Source: Azospirillum sp. RU38E (GTDB lineage: Bacteria; Pseudomonadota; Alphaproteobacteria; Azospirillales; Azospirillaceae). From it: a stretch of 64,000 nt of DNA. The stretch is taken from positions 124,001-188,000 of the forward strand of contig NZ_FZOI01000009.1 of the NCBI RefSeq assembly GCF_900188385.1, read 5' to 3'. This document shows, piece after piece, positions 34,782 to 44,700 of this stretch. A program made the position numbers and the translations under genes. Below the pieces are notes generated by a model. That model did not search any database. It saw only the letters and a program-made list of their open reading frames with translations, and had not been told where the DNA came from. Within the stretch, counting starts at the first letter, position 1. Each line of letters starts with the position of its first letter.

Positions 34782-36140
34782 TCAAACCTCCTTGAACGCG
34801 CGGAAGAAGCTGTCGGTCAAGGGCTTGGTCAGATATTCAAGCAAAGTACGTTCGCCGGCCTTTACCAAGACTTCAGTCGGCATACCGGGAACGATCTTCT
34901 GGCCGCCCAACTTGGACAGCTGGTCTTCCGGTACAATTACACGGGCCAGATAGTACCGGTTGCCGCGCTGATCGGTGGTAACATCGGCATCGACCTGCAT
35001 GACTGTCCCGGTCAAAATCGGAACCATGCGGGTGGACAGGGCAGAGAACCGAACCTCCGCCTCCAGGCCCACGGCCATATTGTCGATATCATTCGGGCTG
35101 ACCATCGCTTCAACAATCAACCTCTCATGGCTGGGCACCAAATCCATGATGGTTTCGCCCCCCCGCACAACACCGCCCAACGTATGAACACGCAGGCCGA
35201 CAATAATACCATCACCCGGCGCCTTCACCTCGCGCCGCTGTAACACGTCATTGGCGCTGGTCAAGCGATCCTCAAGATCGAAGATCTGCTGTTGCGCCTC
35301 ACGCAGCTTATCGGCCACATCCTCCTCAAAAGATTTACGGACCTGAAGGATCTGCAGCCGCGCCTCCCCGATCTGCATCCGGGACCGGGCAATCTCGCCC
35401 TCATAATTACCGCGCGCACCATCCAGTTCCGCCCGTTCGCGCTGGAGCTGCAACAGCCGTGTTTTGGAGGCATATCCCTTGTCGAAAAGCTGCTGGAGAC
35501 CTTCCAGCTCGTCGTCGATCAAACGGATCTGATCGGTATTAGCGATAACCTGCGCCTCATAGCCCTTAATCTGCTCTTCCAGCTGCTTCACCCGCTGTTC
35601 ATAGATGGAAAGCTGCCCGGCCAATGTCAGTCGGCGGCTGTCGAACAACTGTTCCTCATTGCTGCGAATGCTGGTTTTACGGGCATTATCATCGGTGCCC
35701 GGGGTCAGCTCAGCGGGCCAGCTGATCTTCTCGTTGCGCTCACGTTCCGCGATCAAACGCGCTTCCTTGGCCTTGGCGGCCAGGAACTGGCCGTAGAGCA
35801 CATCGCGTTGCGCCTGCGATGAAACTTCATCCAGGCGCATCAGCACCTGACCGGCCTTCACCGCATCGCCATCACGCACCAGGATTTCAGAGACGATGCC
35901 CCCTTCCAGATGCTGAATGCTCTTGCGGTTGCTATCCACCACCAGCGTACCGGACGCCACAACCCCCTTGGCCAGCGGGGCGAAGGTGGACCAGGCAAGA
36001 AGGCCGCCAAAGGCGATCAGGATGATTGCCATCCCGAACCGGACAACGGGGAGCTCATCGGTGGGAACTGTCGATGCCAGTTCCTTCCCCAGACCGGGAA
36101 CCGGCAGGGCGGGCTTCTTGCTGGTGACAAGGTCGGTCAT
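34782..36140 (-). CDS. rsaE: Type I secretion periplasmic adaptor (HlyD/PrtE/RsaE family)
   Basis: Membrane fusion protein linking an inner-membrane ABC transporter to a TolC-type outer-membrane channel. The 452 residues have one N-terminal membrane helix (FGMAIILIAFGGLLAWSTFA), a split lipoyl region (LVVDSNRKSIQHLEGGIV, and the return half near KAPGDGIIVGLRVHTLGG), a long coiled coil (about 150-300) and a C-terminal beta domain. It lies 78 bases after the ABC transporter. The outer-membrane TolC/RsaF partner is not in the window. The symbol reflects the S-layer context, not proven orthology. Confidence 0.92.
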   Translation of the reverse strand: MTDLVTSKKPALPVPGLGKELASTVPTDELPVVRFGMAIILIAFGGLLAWSTFAPLAKGVVASGTLVVDSNRKSIQHLEGGIVSEILVRDGDAVKAGQVLMRLDEVSSQAQRDVLYGQFLAAKAKEARLIAERERNEKISWPAELTPGTDDNARKTSIRSNEEQLFDSRRLTLAGQLSIYEQRVKQLEEQIKGYEAQVIANTDQIRLIDDELEGLQQLFDKGYASKTRLLQLQRERAELDGARGNYEGEIARSRMQIGEARLQILQVRKSFEEDVADKLREAQQQIFDLEDRLTSANDVLQRREVKAPGDGIIVGLRVHTLGGVVRGGETIMDLVPSHERLIVEAMVSPNDIDNMAVGLEAEVRFSALSTRMVPILTGTVMQVDADVTTDQRGNRYYLARVIVPEDQLSKLGGQKIVPGMPTEVLVKAGERTLLEYLTKPLTDSFFRAFKEV

Positions 36141-36218
36141 GCTTGCGCACTTTCAAAAAGATCGGCACCCGTCAGGTACCGGAAGTAAATATCACGAAAC
36201 AGGCCTGAAAACCTGACA

Positions 36219-37988
36219 TCAGCCGCCTGTCGTCCCTGTCACCTGCCCAGGCGCGGCGCCGCCCTGTGGCGGCACGGCGGCCTGCTGCGCGACCGGACGG
36301 GTCAAGCGGGCAATCACATCCTGCTTGGGCCCGAACATCTCCACCATGCCTTCCCGCAGCAGCAGCACCTTATCCACATGGTTCAGAATGCTGGGGCGAT
36401 GGGAAATCAGGATGACGGTGGCGTTCATCTGCTTCAGGCGCTGCAGACCATTGACCAGCGCTACCTCCCCGTCAGAGTCCAGATTGGAGTTTGGCTCATC
36501 CAGAACAATGAAGGACGGGTTGCCATAGACGGCGCGTGCCAGCCCCAGACGTTGACGCTGCCCGCCTGACAGCGCGATACCGCCCGGCCCGATCAGCGTA
36601 TCATACCCCGATGGCAGCCGCAGGATCAGCTCATGCACGCCCGCCAGCTGGGCCGCTTCCACCACCTTGGTGGCGTCGACCTCTCCAAAGCGGGCGATAT
36701 TTTCCTTGATCGTACCGTCGAAAATTTCGACATCCTGCGGCAGATAGCCGATATGCGGTCCCAACTGCTCGTGGTTCCAGCTATAGACATCAGCGCCATC
36801 CAGGCGGACCGAACCGGAATGCGGGGCCCAGATGCCCACCAGCAGGCGTGCCAGGGTGGATTTGCCAGCCGCACTGGGCCCGATGATCGCCAATGCCTCA
36901 CCAGCCGTCAGGGCAAAGCTGATCCCCTTGATCGTCGGGGTGTTGGCGCCGGGGGGCATGGCCACCACGCGATCAACCGCGACATGGCCCACCGGTGCCG
37001 GCAGTTCCATCGTGTCGGTCTGCTGATTGAAGGTGCGGAGCAGATCATCCAACCGCTGATAAGCGCCCCGCGCCGAGACGAAGGATTTCCAGGACCCGAT
37101 GGCCTGTTCGACGGGGGCCAGACCGCGCCCCATGATGATGGAGGCCGCAATCATCACGCCGGCGGTGATCTGCCCTTCCAGCGCCAGATAGGCGCCAAAG
37201 CCCAACATGGAGGATTGCAGCAGCAACCGGATGAACTTGGTCAGGGCGCTGATGCCGCCAGCCGCGTCGCTGGCCTGGGCCTGCAGCATCAGCGCCTTGT
37301 CCTGGCTGACACGCCAGCGACGGCGGATACCGGGCAACATGCCCATGGCGGCCAGCACTTCACTGTTTTTCAGGCTGGCTTCGGCAAAGGAAGCCGCCTT
37401 GATGGCGTGCACATTGGCTTCATTCAGCGGCTTCTTGGTAGTCACCTCAGTGACATAGGCCAGTGCGAACAGGATTACGGCACCAATGGTTGCCACCAGC
37501 CCCAGTAGCGGATGCATCATGAAGACGATGCCGATGAAGATAGGCGCCCATGGCGCATCAAACAGAGCGAAAGGCCCCTGCGAGGTGATGAACTGGCGCA
37601 GCATGTCCAGATCACGCAGAGACTGGCTGCGGTTGGCCGCCGGGCTGCGCAGATTAAGGGCGAAAATGGCGTCGAACACCTTACCGCTCAACATCTGGTC
37701 CATCTTGCCGCTGACGCGCACCAGCACACGGGAGCGCACCATCTCCAGCATAGCCATCACCAGCATCATCGCAGCGATGATCAGGCTCAGATAGATCAGT
37801 GTGGATTCACTGCGCGCTGTCAGCACGCGATCATAGACCTGCAACATGTAGATGGGTGAGGTCAGCATCAGCAGGTTAATGAAGAAGCTGAATATCGCCA
37901 CGAAGAAGAACGCTCGACCGGAGCTCTTCAACGCCTGGCGCAACTGTGAGGGGGCGCCTGCCTGGCGGTTGACGGGAACAATCTTCAT
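36219..37988 (-). CDS. rsaD: Type I secretion ABC permease/ATPase (PrtD/RsaD family)
   Basis: Inner-membrane half-transporter that recognises C-terminal secretion signals. The 589 residues have six membrane helices (about 20-300) and an ATPase domain with Walker A GPSAAGKST, signature LSGGQRQRLGLARA, Walker B FIVLDEPNSNLD and H-loop ISHRPS. It lacks a C39-like N-terminal domain, as expected for the PrtD branch. I chose ATG 37988; the frame also allows GTG 38018. Likely substrates are the RsaA-like protein and the CAP/RTX protein. Confidence 0.94.
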   Translation of the reverse strand: MKIVPVNRQAGAPSQLRQALKSSGRAFFFVAIFSFFINLLMLTSPIYMLQVYDRVLTARSESTLIYLSLIIAAMMLVMAMLEMVRSRVLVRVSGKMDQMLSGKVFDAIFALNLRSPAANRSQSLRDLDMLRQFITSQGPFALFDAPWAPIFIGIVFMMHPLLGLVATIGAVILFALAYVTEVTTKKPLNEANVHAIKAASFAEASLKNSEVLAAMGMLPGIRRRWRVSQDKALMLQAQASDAAGGISALTKFIRLLLQSSMLGFGAYLALEGQITAGVMIAASIIMGRGLAPVEQAIGSWKSFVSARGAYQRLDDLLRTFNQQTDTMELPAPVGHVAVDRVVAMPPGANTPTIKGISFALTAGEALAIIGPSAAGKSTLARLLVGIWAPHSGSVRLDGADVYSWNHEQLGPHIGYLPQDVEIFDGTIKENIARFGEVDATKVVEAAQLAGVHELILRLPSGYDTLIGPGGIALSGGQRQRLGLARAVYGNPSFIVLDEPNSNLDSDGEVALVNGLQRLKQMNATVILISHRPSILNHVDKVLLLREGMVEMFGPKQDVIARLTRPVAQQAAVPPQGGAAPGQVTGTTGG

Positions 37989-38026
37989 TGGCTTCGCCTG
38001 CTTCCAGAAGCTGGTCACACAAATAA

Positions 38027-38050
38027 CCCGGCTACGCCGCTGTAGCCGGG
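38027..38050 (-). terminator. Hairpin upstream of the ABC transporter gene
   Basis: Perfect arms CCCGGCTAC (38027-38035) and GTAGCCGGG (38042-38050). On the minus strand it is followed by TTATTTGTG. It could terminate the upstream minus-strand operon that ends at 38228, or attenuate read-through into the secretion genes. Confidence 0.6.
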
Positions 38051-38227
38051 ATGCTATTCTAACGTCTCAAACACCGGGCCTGCAACAAGACGGAACGGGT
38101 GGCTGATGCAACCATTCCCCCCGGCACACGTGGAATGTAACAACATGATTGGGGCGTTTCAGCGGCAAACCATGGCCATGGATGTTATGCCGCAGGGCCA
38201 CCCGCCACCGCTTCCATCCTGCTGATG

Positions 38228-38770
38228 TCAACAAAGGCGCGACCCTTCCGGAACGACGATCTGCCCTGCCCGGTCGATCCAGGCCAGCTCATCCAGGTTC
38301 CAGCCGGCCTCCCGGCATTTGATCAGCAGCATATTGATCAGCTGATGCACCATCGGCCGCGTCAGGTTCATCCAGGCCAGTTCGCAAGCCTCATCCCAAA
38401 AGGACAAGAGCAAGCCACCGGGATTGATGGTGAGGTCGATCCGGTGAACCAGCCGGGGCCGCTGCGCCTGAATTTCCGCCGCCAGCGCTGGCGGCGCCCC
38501 CTGCGGGGGCTCTTCACCGGCACCCAGGGGGGTGACGGCCTCCAGATGCTCGAACAGAAGCACGTCACTGCGATGGGAAACCCCACTGCGTGCCACCAGA
38601 TCGCTGGTTTGCATCAGCAATTCCAGCAACCCCGCCAGCAGCGCGCGCGTCAGGCGCCGCGTCAGGAACAGGTCCAGACCCGACGACGCCGTGCGTGCGG
38701 TCAGCACAAGCCTGTCCTCGCGCAGCTCGTAGCGCAAATCCAGGCTGGTGGCAGCGACAGGAAGTTTCAT
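38228..38770 (-). CDS. Protein coupled to methyltransferase, function unknown
   Basis: A 180-residue soluble protein. The first 55 residues and residues 105-150 look beta-rich (DLRYELREDRLVLTARTASS; LVHRIDLTINPGGLLLSFWD), each followed by a helix (LTRALLAGLLELLMQT; MVHQLINMLLIKCREAGW), suggesting two similar halves. It starts 8 bases after the methyltransferase stop, so the two are co-translated and probably work together. I do not recognise the family. Confidence 0.72.
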   Translation of the reverse strand: MKLPVAATSLDLRYELREDRLVLTARTASSGLDLFLTRRLTRALLAGLLELLMQTSDLVARSGVSHRSDVLLFEHLEAVTPLGAGEEPPQGAPPALAAEIQAQRPRLVHRIDLTINPGGLLLSFWDEACELAWMNLTRPMVHQLINMLLIKCREAGWNLDELAWIDRAGQIVVPEGSRLC

Positions 38771-38778
38771 GATGCCAG

Positions 38779-40305
38779 TCAGATAATGCCCGCACGCCGC
38801 AGCAGGGGCAGCGCGCCCGATTGAAATGCCATGAATTTTTCGCGCAGTTCCGCCAGATTATCAGCGTCCTCCAGCAATGCCTTGCCATCGCGCAGCAGAC
38901 GCTGACCATTCCGGGACAAGACGTCCCAGGCAAAAGCCGGCGCATCCGCAGCACCTTCCGCCCGCGCCAGCAGGAACAATTGTGACACCTGATCCATCAC
39001 CATGGCCGAACCATAGATGGGCGAGATCAAATATTGCAGTTCGGAAGACCAGAGCGACCGCCGGATGACGGCGTCATTGAAGGCGCGGCAGCGGCGATGG
39101 CGGACGTCGGCCCCGGCTTCGGGGAGAACAAGCTGGGCATAGCCGGCACCCACCAGTACCATCAGCGCCTGCTGCAGGCGCTGCACACCCAAAGCAGCCA
39201 GCGCAGGCTGCGCCATCAACTCGGCGAAGCTGGGCGTGCCAAGCTCCAGCGCTTCCATCAGCGGGACATAAACCTCCTCCTGCAGGCTGGCTTCACCCAG
39301 CGCACCAGAGACCGTCATTGCCGCCTTGGTCCGATCGACCGACAGCATGAAGCGTTGCGCATCCCACAGCACCCGCAAGGCGCCGGTCGGCAACCGCACC
39401 GCCCCTTTGACAAAGATATCGCGCCGGAACTGTTGATTAACCATGAAATCGCGCAGGGTTTCCTGCCGGGTGACATCCCCGATCTGCGCCAGAATCTGCT
39501 GCTGCTCCGGCGACAGATTGATCGCATCCAGCCGATCCAGCAGATGCGCCGAGCTGATCCAGTTCAGCTTGGCCTTGGCCATCTCCGCGGCGACATCGCC
39601 ATGGTAGAAAGGTGTCCAATGCTGGTTGAAATATTCATGCGCCACATAGGCACGCGGCTGCCCCTTGATCCGTTCCAGCCGGTCCACCATGCCGGGGCTG
39701 GTGCTGAAGAAACGGCCATTCACCGCCGACACCGACTCCGCCAGCGACAGGGCCTGGTCGATACGGCCCATGATGGACTGGCCCGCAGCCATGCCCGCAC
39801 CCTCCACCATCAGACGGCGCAAGGGCATGGCGGCGGCCCAACCGGGCAGCGTATTGTAGGAAATATAAACCAGACCGCCGGGACGCAGGCGGCGGCGGAT
39901 GAACTCCACGATCTCCGCCCGGTGCTGATCGCTGACCCAGCTGTAAATGCCGTGCAGCGAGATAATATCAAAATCCGGCAGATCGGTACGCGCCAGAAAC
40001 TCCGCAAAACTATCTTCATAGAACGTAATATTATCGCTGCCGGCTTCGGCGGCCAGATCGCGCGCGCCGACCACCTGGGCCGGATTGAAATCGGTCGCGT
40101 GGAACTGGATTTCCGGATAGGCAGCCGCAAGCAAATTGCTGGAATAGCCCTGACCGCAGCCCAATTCACAATAGGTCAGCGGCGTCGGCGCACGATGCCC
40201 GGACAACAGGGCGGCAAAATTCAGGATAGACGGCGTCAGTTCACGGTAAAAACCATGCGTATAAGAAATCTCCGCCATATAGCCAGCGGACCAGTCCGTC
40301 GTCAT
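38779..40305 (-). CDS. SAM methyltransferase, protein-lysine methyltransferase-like (regulatory-domain type)
   Basis: A 508-residue three-part protein. Residues 1-200 are a class I SAM domain: CELGCGQGYSSN (47-57), acidic HATDFNPAQ and LRPGGLVYISYNTLPGW. A central 'methyltransferase regulatory' domain follows (about 215-300), then a C-terminal winged-helix-like region. This layout matches the rickettsial enzymes PKMT1/PKMT2, which methylate lysines of OmpB. Start 40305 has AGGTGGCAGG upstream; the ATG at 40386 adds an unlikely extension. It sits between the S-layer gene and its secretion genes, so the S-layer protein is the natural candidate substrate (inference). Confidence 0.85.
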   Translation of the reverse strand: MTTDWSAGYMAEISYTHGFYRELTPSILNFAALLSGHRAPTPLTYCELGCGQGYSSNLLAAAYPEIQFHATDFNPAQVVGARDLAAEAGSDNITFYEDSFAEFLARTDLPDFDIISLHGIYSWVSDQHRAEIVEFIRRRLRPGGLVYISYNTLPGWAAAMPLRRLMVEGAGMAAGQSIMGRIDQALSLAESVSAVNGRFFSTSPGMVDRLERIKGQPRAYVAHEYFNQHWTPFYHGDVAAEMAKAKLNWISSAHLLDRLDAINLSPEQQQILAQIGDVTRQETLRDFMVNQQFRRDIFVKGAVRLPTGALRVLWDAQRFMLSVDRTKAAMTVSGALGEASLQEEVYVPLMEALELGTPSFAELMAQPALAALGVQRLQQALMVLVGAGYAQLVLPEAGADVRHRRCRAFNDAVIRRSLWSSELQYLISPIYGSAMVMDQVSQLFLLARAEGAADAPAFAWDVLSRNGQRLLRDGKALLEDADNLAELREKFMAFQSGALPLLRRAGII

Positions 40306-40422
40306 TACCTGCCACCTTTGATGCGTTATCCTCCTAAGGCTCATACCCGACCAGCCTGCGGCGTGCAACCGGTGCCTTCGGTTCATAGGGCTGACATGAT
40401 GGTGACGTCGGGGCGCCGGGCT

Positions 40423-41649
40423 TCAGCTGGGCCGGCCCGCCACCTTGTGGATCAGGGCCTGCTGACGGGGCAGGCAGATGCGGGTGAGGTCAAAGCGGTC
40501 CGCCACCGTCTGGCGTGCGGCCTGTCGCATTCCCTGATAACGCTCGCCATGCTCTACGACCTCGGCAACTGCCTGGGCAAGACCGTCATAATCAAAAAAA
40601 TCCACCAGCAAACCGTTGAACCCATGCTCGATCACTTCCTGCACCGGCGGTGTCGCGCTGCCAATAATCGGGGCCCCGCAGGCCATCGCCTCCAGCATCG
40701 ACCAGGACAGCACGAACGGGTAGGTCAGATAGATATGGGCAGCGGAAATCTGCATCAGGGCGATGAAGCTGGGATAGGAAATATGCCCGGCAAAGATCAC
40801 CCGCGACTGGTCGATGCGCTCCGCCACCTCCGCCAGGAAAATTTCTTTCCAGGTCTGGCCTTCCGGTGCCTTGGCACCATAGGAGACGCCATCGCGGCCC
40901 ACCACCACAAAAAGGGCATCGGGTATCAACCGCTGCATCTGCGGCAGCGCCCGCATGAAACTGTGATAGCCGCGATAGGGCTCCAGGTTGCGATTGACGA
41001 AGGTGATCACTTTCATGCCCGGACGGAGCAGCATATTCCGGTTCGCCAGCGTGATACTGGCCTGCGGGTTGGGCTTCAGCAGGTCGGTATTGACCCCGTC
41101 ATGCACCACCTCGACGCGGGAATGAACAAAGGACGGATAGGAAGAACGCTGCCATTCTGTCGGGCTATAGCCGGCATCCATCTGTTCCAGCGACACAAGG
41201 CCACTGGAGTTTTTTACCCGTACCCGGGCGCCGTTTTGCCATTGCGCGCGAGAAAATTCCGGATCGAAATTCACGTCGCTGCCGCGTGCGGCGTAATAAA
41301 ATTCCAGAAAATGCAGCTGCGGAACGCCGGGCCAGATGTCACGCAGGAACAGCATCTCGCCCCAGCCGGGATGGCCGACAATGATATCTGGCTGATAGCC
41401 TGAGGCACGCAACTCGGCTGCCGCCGTCGCACAAGCCTCCCCCCGTATCACCTTGGTTTCGAAATCACTGACCCAGGCATGGATATTGGGCGAGGTTCCC
41501 CGCGTTAAACGATAGCGGATGAAGCGGGTGCCGGGTAACTCGGCCCCCTCAATGGCCAGCGCCGTAATCTGATGCCCTGCCGCAAGCAAGGCCGGGACCA
41601 GCGATTTGAACTGGCCGGGAAAATTCTGATGCACAAACAGGATCTGCAT
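40423..41649 (-). CDS. Glycosyltransferase family 4 (GT-B)
   Basis: A 408-residue retaining glycosyltransferase: N-terminal acceptor domain (ILFVHQNFPGQFKSLVPALL) and C-terminal donor domain (FVNRNLEPYRGYHSFMRALP, LSWSMLEAMACGAPIIGSAT). A similar subgroup begins FVHQNFPGQF and occurs in many exopolysaccharide loci. The gene follows the S-layer terminator and precedes the methyltransferase by about 117 bases. A role in glycosylating the S-layer or in O-antigen assembly is possible; the donor is unknown. Confidence 0.88.
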   Translation of the reverse strand: MQILFVHQNFPGQFKSLVPALLAAGHQITALAIEGAELPGTRFIRYRLTRGTSPNIHAWVSDFETKVIRGEACATAAAELRASGYQPDIIVGHPGWGEMLFLRDIWPGVPQLHFLEFYYAARGSDVNFDPEFSRAQWQNGARVRVKNSSGLVSLEQMDAGYSPTEWQRSSYPSFVHSRVEVVHDGVNTDLLKPNPQASITLANRNMLLRPGMKVITFVNRNLEPYRGYHSFMRALPQMQRLIPDALFVVVGRDGVSYGAKAPEGQTWKEIFLAEVAERIDQSRVIFAGHISYPSFIALMQISAAHIYLTYPFVLSWSMLEAMACGAPIIGSATPPVQEVIEHGFNGLLVDFFDYDGLAQAVAEVVEHGERYQGMRQAARQTVADRFDLTRICLPRQQALIHKVAGRPS

Positions 41650-41713
41650 GGAACGCCGCCAACTCCTCCGGGACCGTCGCCTATTGCTAACGTCTCAGAA
41701 CGACTTTCCAAAG

Positions 41714-41743
41714 AAAAAAGACCCCGGATTTCTCCGGGGTCTT
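41714..41743 (-). terminator. Rho-independent terminator of the S-layer gene
   Basis: Arms AAGACCCCGGA (41718-41728) and TCCGGGGTCTT (41733-41743) with a 4-base loop, followed on the minus strand by a T run (A 41714-41719). It lies 45 bases past the S-layer stop, as expected for a strongly expressed single-gene transcript. Confidence 0.9.
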
Positions 41744-41787
41744 CAGTCCGCTCCCGAAGGAGCAAATCAGTCTTTTCAGCGCGCCAA

Positions 41788-44700
41788 TTAGATGGCGTGG
41801 GGCTGCAGAACTTCACCGGTGATGGACACACCGGACAGGTCGATCAGGCCGGTCAGCTTGACAACCTGATCACCGGTGGTCGGGCTGCTGACGAACACGT
41901 TGTCGTTGTTGTTGTCAACCACGAGGTAGGTGTCACCAGCGAACTGGAACCAAGTCACCACGGCGTTGGTCGCCGCAGCGGCATGGTCGGAAGCAGCCGC
42001 GTTCAGGTAGTCGGCGAAGGCCGCCGTACCAGCCAGGGAAACCTTGTCGCCCAGGGTGGTGTTGGTGACTGCACCGCCGATAGACAGCGCCGACAGGTTG
42101 ATCGAGTCACCGGGAACCAGCGACGCGCCGGAACCGGAGTCCTTGGCGAAGTCGGTGATCGTGGCGTAGATGTTGCCGTTGGCGTTCGGCGCATTCAGCA
42201 CGAAAGTATCGGAACCAGCGCCACCGGTGACAACGGCCAGGCCGGTGCCGATGGTGATGGTGTCGGTACCAGCGCCGCCATCGATGGTGTGGGCACCATT
42301 GCCAGCGGTGATGGTGTCGTTACCCTCGCCACCGGAAATGCTGTAATTGCCATTGCCAGCGGTGATGGTGTCGTTACCAGCGCCACCGACGATGGTGGAG
42401 TTGCCGTTACCAGCGGTGATGACGTCGTTGCCGGCGCCACCATCCAGGCTATCGTTACCGCCACCACCGATGATGGTGTCGTTGCCGTCGTTGCCGGTGA
42501 TGACGTCGTTCTTGGTGTTGCCGGTCAGCACGTCGTTGCCGATACCGCCCTTGATGGTAACCGTGCTGCTGCCGGTATAGGCAGAGGTGTAGGTCACGCC
42601 CAGGGCGGCAGCGTCAGCGGCCTTGCCGGTGACACCAGAGGCGTCGAAGTTGGTGACAGCAACAGCCGTGGTGTTGGTCAGCACCAGACCCGCATTGCCC
42701 GTCACGGTGATGGAGGTCGCGTCAGCGGCCGTCAGCGCGATGGTGTTGGTGTGGGCGGTGGCGTTGGTATCGGTGTTGGTGATGGCAATCGTTTCGATAC
42801 CGGACGCCGTGATATTGCCAGCAGCGAGAGCATTGTCAGAGGTCAGGGTCAGCGCCAGGCTGTCCGACTTGCCGCTGGCGTCCTTCAGGACGTAGGAGGT
42901 GTTGAAGCCCGGCGACGCCGTCAGGGTCAGACCCACACCAGCGGCAACGTTGGAGTAGGTCACCGCACCGGTCACCGCACCCTGGCGCAGGGAGGTGAAG
43001 CCGGTGGCGTTGTAGGAACCACCGCCGGCAGAGGTGCCGAGGCTCAGCACTTCGAAGCCGGTGACATTGGTGTTGGCAGCGGCGTCAAAGTTGCCCGCAA
43101 AGTTGACAACCAGAACGTCGGACGTGCCAGCGCCACCGTCAATGGCCTTGGTCGGGGCAGCCGCGATGGTCACGGTGTCGACACCCGAACCACCCTTGTA
43201 GGTGGCCTTGGTGGCGTCGACCGTGACAGTGTTGGCGCCCGAGGAAGCGGAAGCGTCAACGGCGGTCACGGTCTTGCCGCTGAAGTCAGCCTTCACGCCA
43301 CCGGAACCGGAGACGGTCACGGTGTCCAGAGAGGTCAGGCCAGCGGTGGAAGCCAGTTCCAGAGCGGCGCTGCCAGAAACCGTCAGAGTCTTGACGTTGG
43401 CAGCCGCCACGTTGGTCAGCTTGGCCGCCGCGGTTGCGGTGGACAGGTTCAGCTTGGTGTAAGCGCCAGCCGTGTCGGTCAGCGTACCGCCGATGACACC
43501 GTTCAGCGCCACGTTCAGCGTGGTCACGGTCGGGGTGGTCAGGGCGTTGGTGACGTCCACGGCCGCATTGCCACCCTTCAGGGACAGGTTGGCCAGCGCG
43601 TTGGAGCTGATGAGCGTGCCGCCGTAATTTTCCAGCGTCACGGAGGTGATGGTGCCGGCCTTGGTGGTATCGCCAGCGTTCGCGTCCTGGACGGACACGG
43701 CGCCATTGGCAACACCGGCAACAGAGGCGGAAGCCGTGGCGGCCGCGCTCTGCTTCACGGTCACCGAGGTGGTAGCCGACGTACCGGTCACCGTGGTGGT
43801 GCCCAGGACGGTAGTGGTGTTGACGTCGTTGGAAGCCAGGTTGCTGACCGTAACGGTGGTACCACCGGTCACATTGACCGCACCGGCAGCGTCTTTACCA
43901 CTGGCGCTGGAGGTGTTGGTAACCGTCACGGTGGAGGTCGCACCGGTGATGGTGATGTCACCCGTGGAAGCACCCGTGCTGTTCACGGTAACAGCACCAG
44001 CGGCGTCAGCAACCTTGATCGTGCCAGTGGTACGAGCCGCCGCCGTGGCGGTGACAGCCTTACCGCCGGTAACGGACAGATTGTTGGCACCAGCCGCCGT
44101 GGAGGTGGCGCTGACGTTAACAGTGGTATCGGCAACGACGCTGACACCCTTGCCACCGGTGGCGGTGACAGCGGTCAGGCCCGTCCAGCCCTTCACGTCG
44201 GCAGCAACGGCACCGGTGGTGGTGATCGTCGCGGTTTCGACATTCAGAACCTTGGCGCCAGCGGTGACGGAGACGTCATCGGTGGTCACGAAGGTGATGA
44301 TGTCGTTGCCGGCGCCGCCGTCAACGGAGTCCAGGGAGATCAGGCTGCTGCCATTGCCACCGACGATGGTGTCATTGCCAGCGCCACCCACCAGGGTGTC
44401 GATGCCGCCGGTCAGGGTCAGGGTCTGGCCGACCGGATCGGTACGGTCGGAAACGGCGAAGACAGTGGAGCCGGTCAGGGTGACGGCCTTCAGGGCAGCG
44501 TCGAACAGGCTGATCTTGAAGCCTTCCAGACCTTCGGCGACCTGATCGTTCACCGCGGTGATCTTGAAGGTACCGGTGGTGGAACCAGCGGCGATGGTCA
44601 CGGTGCCGGTCAGGCCCGTGAAGTCGGCGGCCGAAGCAGCAGCGATGGTGCCACCATTGGTGTCGCCAACGATGTTGAAGGTCAGCGTGGTGTCCGCAGT

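Noticed and set aside
39034-41403. Open frame of 789 codons on the plus strand
   Set aside because: Antisense to the methyltransferase and glycosyltransferase, both with clear motifs; the product is His/Gln/Arg-rich as expected for a shadow frame in GC-rich DNA.
42290-42540. Regular direct repeats considered as a CRISPR array
   Set aside because: They are in-frame RTX nonapeptide codons inside the S-layer gene, with no unique spacers and no cas genes nearby.
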